DNA from: Trichoplax sp. H2
Taxonomy: Eukaryota; Placozoa; Uniplacotomia; Trichoplacea
Assembly: GCA_003344405.1 (NCBI GenBank)
Contig: NOWV01000229.1
Coordinates: forward strand, 1 to 64,000
DNA length: 64,000 nt
Reading direction: 5' to 3'
Positions within the stretch are counted from its first letter, which is position 1; each line of letters starts with the position of its first letter. The notes beneath the pieces are model-generated. The model did not search any database. It worked only from the letters and a program-made list of their open reading frames with translations, and was not told the origin of the DNA. Made by a program: the position numbers and the translations under genes. This document shows positions 60,900 to 64,000 of the stretch, in pieces.

Positions 60900-62953
60900 A
60901 TGGATGATCAAGCCAGCAATCTAATGACTATCGCAGCAACAGTCATTGTGCTTGCAATTTATACTATGAAGAAAAAGAAAAGGACCCGACGAACTTGGGT
61001 CACCAAATATCTAGCAGGACGTCCAAGATGTGGAGTCAGCAATATTATCTTGCGTGATATTATAAATAGTGATGGTCATGGAGTTGAAGAATTTGTTCGT
61101 TTGAATGCAAAGGAATTTAATTGGTTATTACAAATAATTAGACCGAAAGTCATCAAACAAGACTCCGTACAAAGAGATGCCATTACGCCTTGCGATCGTC
61201 TAGCGCTGACCCTACGATTTCTGGCTACAGGTTAGATATGTCTGCAACGTAAACCACAGCAAATTATTTAAATTAACTTGTCCTACTTTGGTTACAGGTG
61301 ATTCGTATAGTAGTCTGATGTACCTGTTTAGAATATCGCCCTCTTCCATAACCAATATTATTCCAGAAGTCTGTGATGCAATTTATGAAGGGCTATCCGA
61401 TTATTTACGGGTAATTGAAACTAGCAAACATCCAAAATTGCAAGTCTCCAAGGCCATCAAGTATTTTGAATCACTGCTACCATTTATTCAAAGTAGTAAA
61501 GCATTTAGCAGCTTCAGGGATAGTAAAAGTACTTCCTGAGGTACTATAAAACATTGATTAAGGAGATCAAGTAATTCAAAATTACTGTTACCATTTAGTT
61601 GTAATTTAATAGTAAAGCATTTATCAACTTTAGAGGTGGTAAAAATGCTTACAGAGATGCGAAGAAAGACTGATCAAGCAAACAATTCAAAATCACTTTT
61701 ACCATCTAATCCTAGCAATAAAGCATTTAGCAGCTTTTGGGATGGTACAAGCCTTTGAAATAATTAAGTAGTTCAAAATTACTGTTATCATTCAATCATA
61801 GCAGTATAGCATTTAACAACTTTAGGATTGGTAAAGTACTTCATGTGATACTTAGAAAATAGATTAAATGCGGCACTCTAACCAATCAAATTTAACGAAT
61901 AGCTAATTTAAAATCCACAAGCAGCTTAAACTATTGCCTTATTTTACAAACGATATTTATATAATTCAAGTTCAAATGATTGCTATAACTATTCTGTAGT
62001 ATAAATAGATATCCTAGAACAAATCACAAATCGCTACAAGGCCATTTGTTGCCCTTTTCTTAGGTACCACAAAATGAAGATGAATGGTACCAGATTGCTA
62101 AAGAATTCCATAATCGTTGCAACTTTCCTAACTGTATAGGCGCATTAGACGGCAAGCATATAACCTTACAAGCGCCTAAAAATAGTGGTAGCTTATATTA
62201 TAATTACAAGCAAACGTTCAGCATCGTCTTGCTGGCTTTAGTCGATGCTAAGTGTAACTTTACATATATTGATGTGGGGTGTCAAGGGAGGATATCCGAT
62301 GGTGGTATTTTTCGAAATTGTAGTCTATATCAAGGCCTACTCGATAATACAATCCATATACCACCGGATATACCTTTACCTAGTAAAACAACTCCTATGC
62401 CGTTTGTTGTTGTAGCTGATGATGCATTTCCACTTAAACGTTGCATCATGAAACCTTTTACTGGGAGATATGAAGAAGGTAAGTGAAACAGTCTTGATAC
62501 CAGGAATTTACTGGACTTGCCATCAAGGGCAAATTTTTTCGCCAATTCTAGCTAATCAACCCTACGTAATTAGGCTCAAAAGAGCGAATATTTAATTATA
62601 GATTGTCACGAGCACGCAGTGCAGTAGAAAATGCCTTTGGTATCCTATCCAGTGTTTTCCGCATATTTAGGAAACCGTTATGTGTTCACCCTGAGAAAGC
62701 AATTAAAATTGTTCGTGCTTGCGTAGCATTGCATAATTTCAAACGACGAAATGTCACATGGCAATCATTATCTTGCAAAGAAGCCAACCAGAATCCAGGT
62801 TACAAGTATCCATGGTTAAGAAATGCATCTGGAATAACAAGAAAGAAGAAAGCCAAAACTACTCGTAAGGATAATAACACTGAAGCTAAAGATGTTCGAA
62901 ATCTTTTTGCTTATTTTTTCGCCCAAAGAGATGTAAATGGATCAGATATATAG
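60900..62953 (+). CDS. HARBI1: PIF/Harbinger nuclease, HARBI1-like
   Basis: Exons 60900-61230, 61298-61410, 62064-62478 and 62574-62953 join in frame to 412 residues. Residues about 15-35 are basic (KKKKRTRRTWV); 95-120 hold the family block LALTLRFLATG then DSYSSL; the DDE domain has GALDGKH (Asp177), NYKQTFSIVLLALVDA, GRISDGGIF, VVVADDAF (Asp267) and NYRLSRARSAVENAFGIL (Glu305), then ACVALHNF. All three catalytic acids are present. In transposons this enzyme cuts and inserts DNA; vertebrate HARBI1 is a domesticated relative. The ATG at 60900 follows an acceptor-like site; an upstream in-frame extension exists but lacks family similarity. The last intron is placed at acceptor GTAATTAG because earlier frames meet a stop. 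Intact frame and three introns fit a recent element or a domesticated gene. Confidence 0.9.
61430..61840. repeat. Four-copy tandem repeat in transposase intron 2
   Basis: Unit with ACTGTTACCATTTA, then GTAAAGCATTTAGCAGCTTTAGGGATGGTA-like sequence. Starts lie near 61,479, 61,590, 61,701 and 61,787, a period of 111, 111 and 86 bp. A frame running from exon 2 into the first unit is intronic. Confidence 0.75.
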
Positions 62954-63404
62954 AATTAATATATATTATGACAATATTTAAGTTAAGCAGGAGCTTGTTA
63001 GTGATGATTTGAAATCACTTTTCGTGAATCGTGGAATGAAGCATGGTAATGTCTGAGCACATCGATAATCTCGAAGTAGCTAAACAGTATGTACTAGCTT
63101 TACCTACAGAATCCGTTGGCATTATGAGCATACTAATCAAGCCATTATATTCCTAAGTTAAACTATGAACAATCTAAAACTATATATTGGGATCATATAC
63201 TAAGTGTGCTGGCTTTGCGTTTGTTAACAAACCGTTATACACTAACTTTACTCAAATTTTGCACGACAAATTTAGTAAGGAATCGAAATAGAAATAGGAG
63301 ACCTTGAATAATAAATGAGTGTTTGTTAAATAGTCAAGATGATATACGAGATGATCATATAGATTTGAATAGAGAATGTTTGCAAGTTAAATTGGATATT
63401 GTAA

Positions 63405-64000
63405 AGTCGATATTGTTCATTTACTGTATAACCAAAATAAATTAGTGCCTTATTATAAATTTCTATGACAAGCTGTTATAAAACTGATTTTTACAGGGCG
63501 AAATAAGATAAGAGATGTAAGCCTTGAAATTAGATTTAGCTACTATATAGGTTTACGTACTTCATCGTTATTCATTTCTACCATAATATATTAGTTACAA
63601 TAACAAATTGCCATTGCAAGCTGTTATAAGATTGAATTTTATAGGGCAAAATAAGACAAGTAATACTAGCCTTGAAATCAGATATAGCTGCTAATCAGTT
63701 TTATATACCTTAGTGTTGCTCATTTACAGTATAACCAACGTAAATGGGTTATTTATTACAAGTATCCATGCCAAAGTGTTATAAAATTGCAATTTATAAT
63801 ACGAAATAATACAAGCGATATTTGTACTGGAATTTTTTATAGCTACTGAATAGGTTTAAATGGAGAATAATTGCTCGTTAAATTTGAGTATTTTACCGCG
63901 TACATCGCTCATTTATAATCAAAATAAATTAGCTGGTTTATTGCAAATTTCCAAGAAAAAGAGGAAAATTAAATTATATAGAGTGAAAAGAGACAAGTAA
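63405..64000. repeat. Tandem repeat 3' of transposase gene
   Basis: About 3-4 diverged units of 150-190 bp containing CATTTACTGTATAACCAA.ATAAATT, GC(T)GTTATAAAA.TG.ATTTTA.AGGGCGAAATAA.A.AAG and TTTAGCTACT..TAGGTTTA. It continues to the window edge. An AATAAA at about 63,310 may serve the upstream gene. Confidence 0.65.

Noticed and set aside
62330-62545. Minus-strand 71-codon frame.
   Set aside because: Antisense to exon 3 of the transposase gene.
1-64000. CRISPR arrays, operons, rRNA genes.
   Set aside because: No regularly spaced direct repeats of that kind and no rRNA-like blocks; spliced genes show this is eukaryotic DNA.

Overview
This window is AT-rich, intron-dense eukaryotic nuclear DNA. 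Almost all coding sequence lies in short exons with GT..AG borders, so few genes show as long open frames. The proteins are animal proteins: adhesion-type G-protein-coupled receptors (aGPCRs) with C-type lectin-like domains (CTLDs), and a PIF/Harbinger nuclease. Low GC and short introns would suit an early-branching or other invertebrate metazoan such as a placozoan. That is a guess from composition and gene content, not an identification.

The core of the window is three paralogous receptor genes. Gene A (minus strand, about 10.8 kb down to the left edge, 3' end not in the window), gene B (plus, 26.0-36.3 kb, complete) and gene C (minus, about 52.9-40.9 kb, nearly complete) share one plan: signal peptide, five CTLDs each on one symmetric phase 1-1 exon, a Ser/Thr/Asn-rich stalk exon, a three-exon GAIN segment, a GPS split over two exons with an intact HLT cleavage tripeptide, and a family-B2 seven-helix domain over eight exons. 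I rebuilt the exon chains by aligning the three copies to each other. Most exon lengths are identical to the base (for example 156, 58, 100, 41, 86, 103, 151, 67, 67 and 86), which validates the borders. Such a receptor should bind an extracellular ligand with a mannose-receptor-like lectin array, self-cleave at HL/T and signal through a tethered agonist. All three copies lack one of the two usual GPS disulfides, and none of the CTLDs has the full calcium/sugar motif pair.

The spaces between receptors hold mainly repeats. Solo LTR-like elements of a family with TG..CA ends and 5-bp target duplications lie at 24.1, 25.4, 38.8 and 56.2 kb; unrelated or less certain LTRs lie at 18.7 and 38.3 kb. 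Diverged tandem repeats fill several introns. All four 20-N gaps are bordered by sequence repeated on the other side of the gap, as expected when two haplotypes were joined instead of merged. In two places one copy carries an LTR and the other is the empty site.

At the right end (60.9-62.95 kb, plus) is a four-exon HARBI1-like Harbinger nuclease with an intact DDE triad, one intron and a 3' flank made of tandem repeats. I see no convincing genes in 10.8-17.4, 19.65-23.9, 36.3-38.1, 53.0-56.2 or 57.3-60.9 kb.
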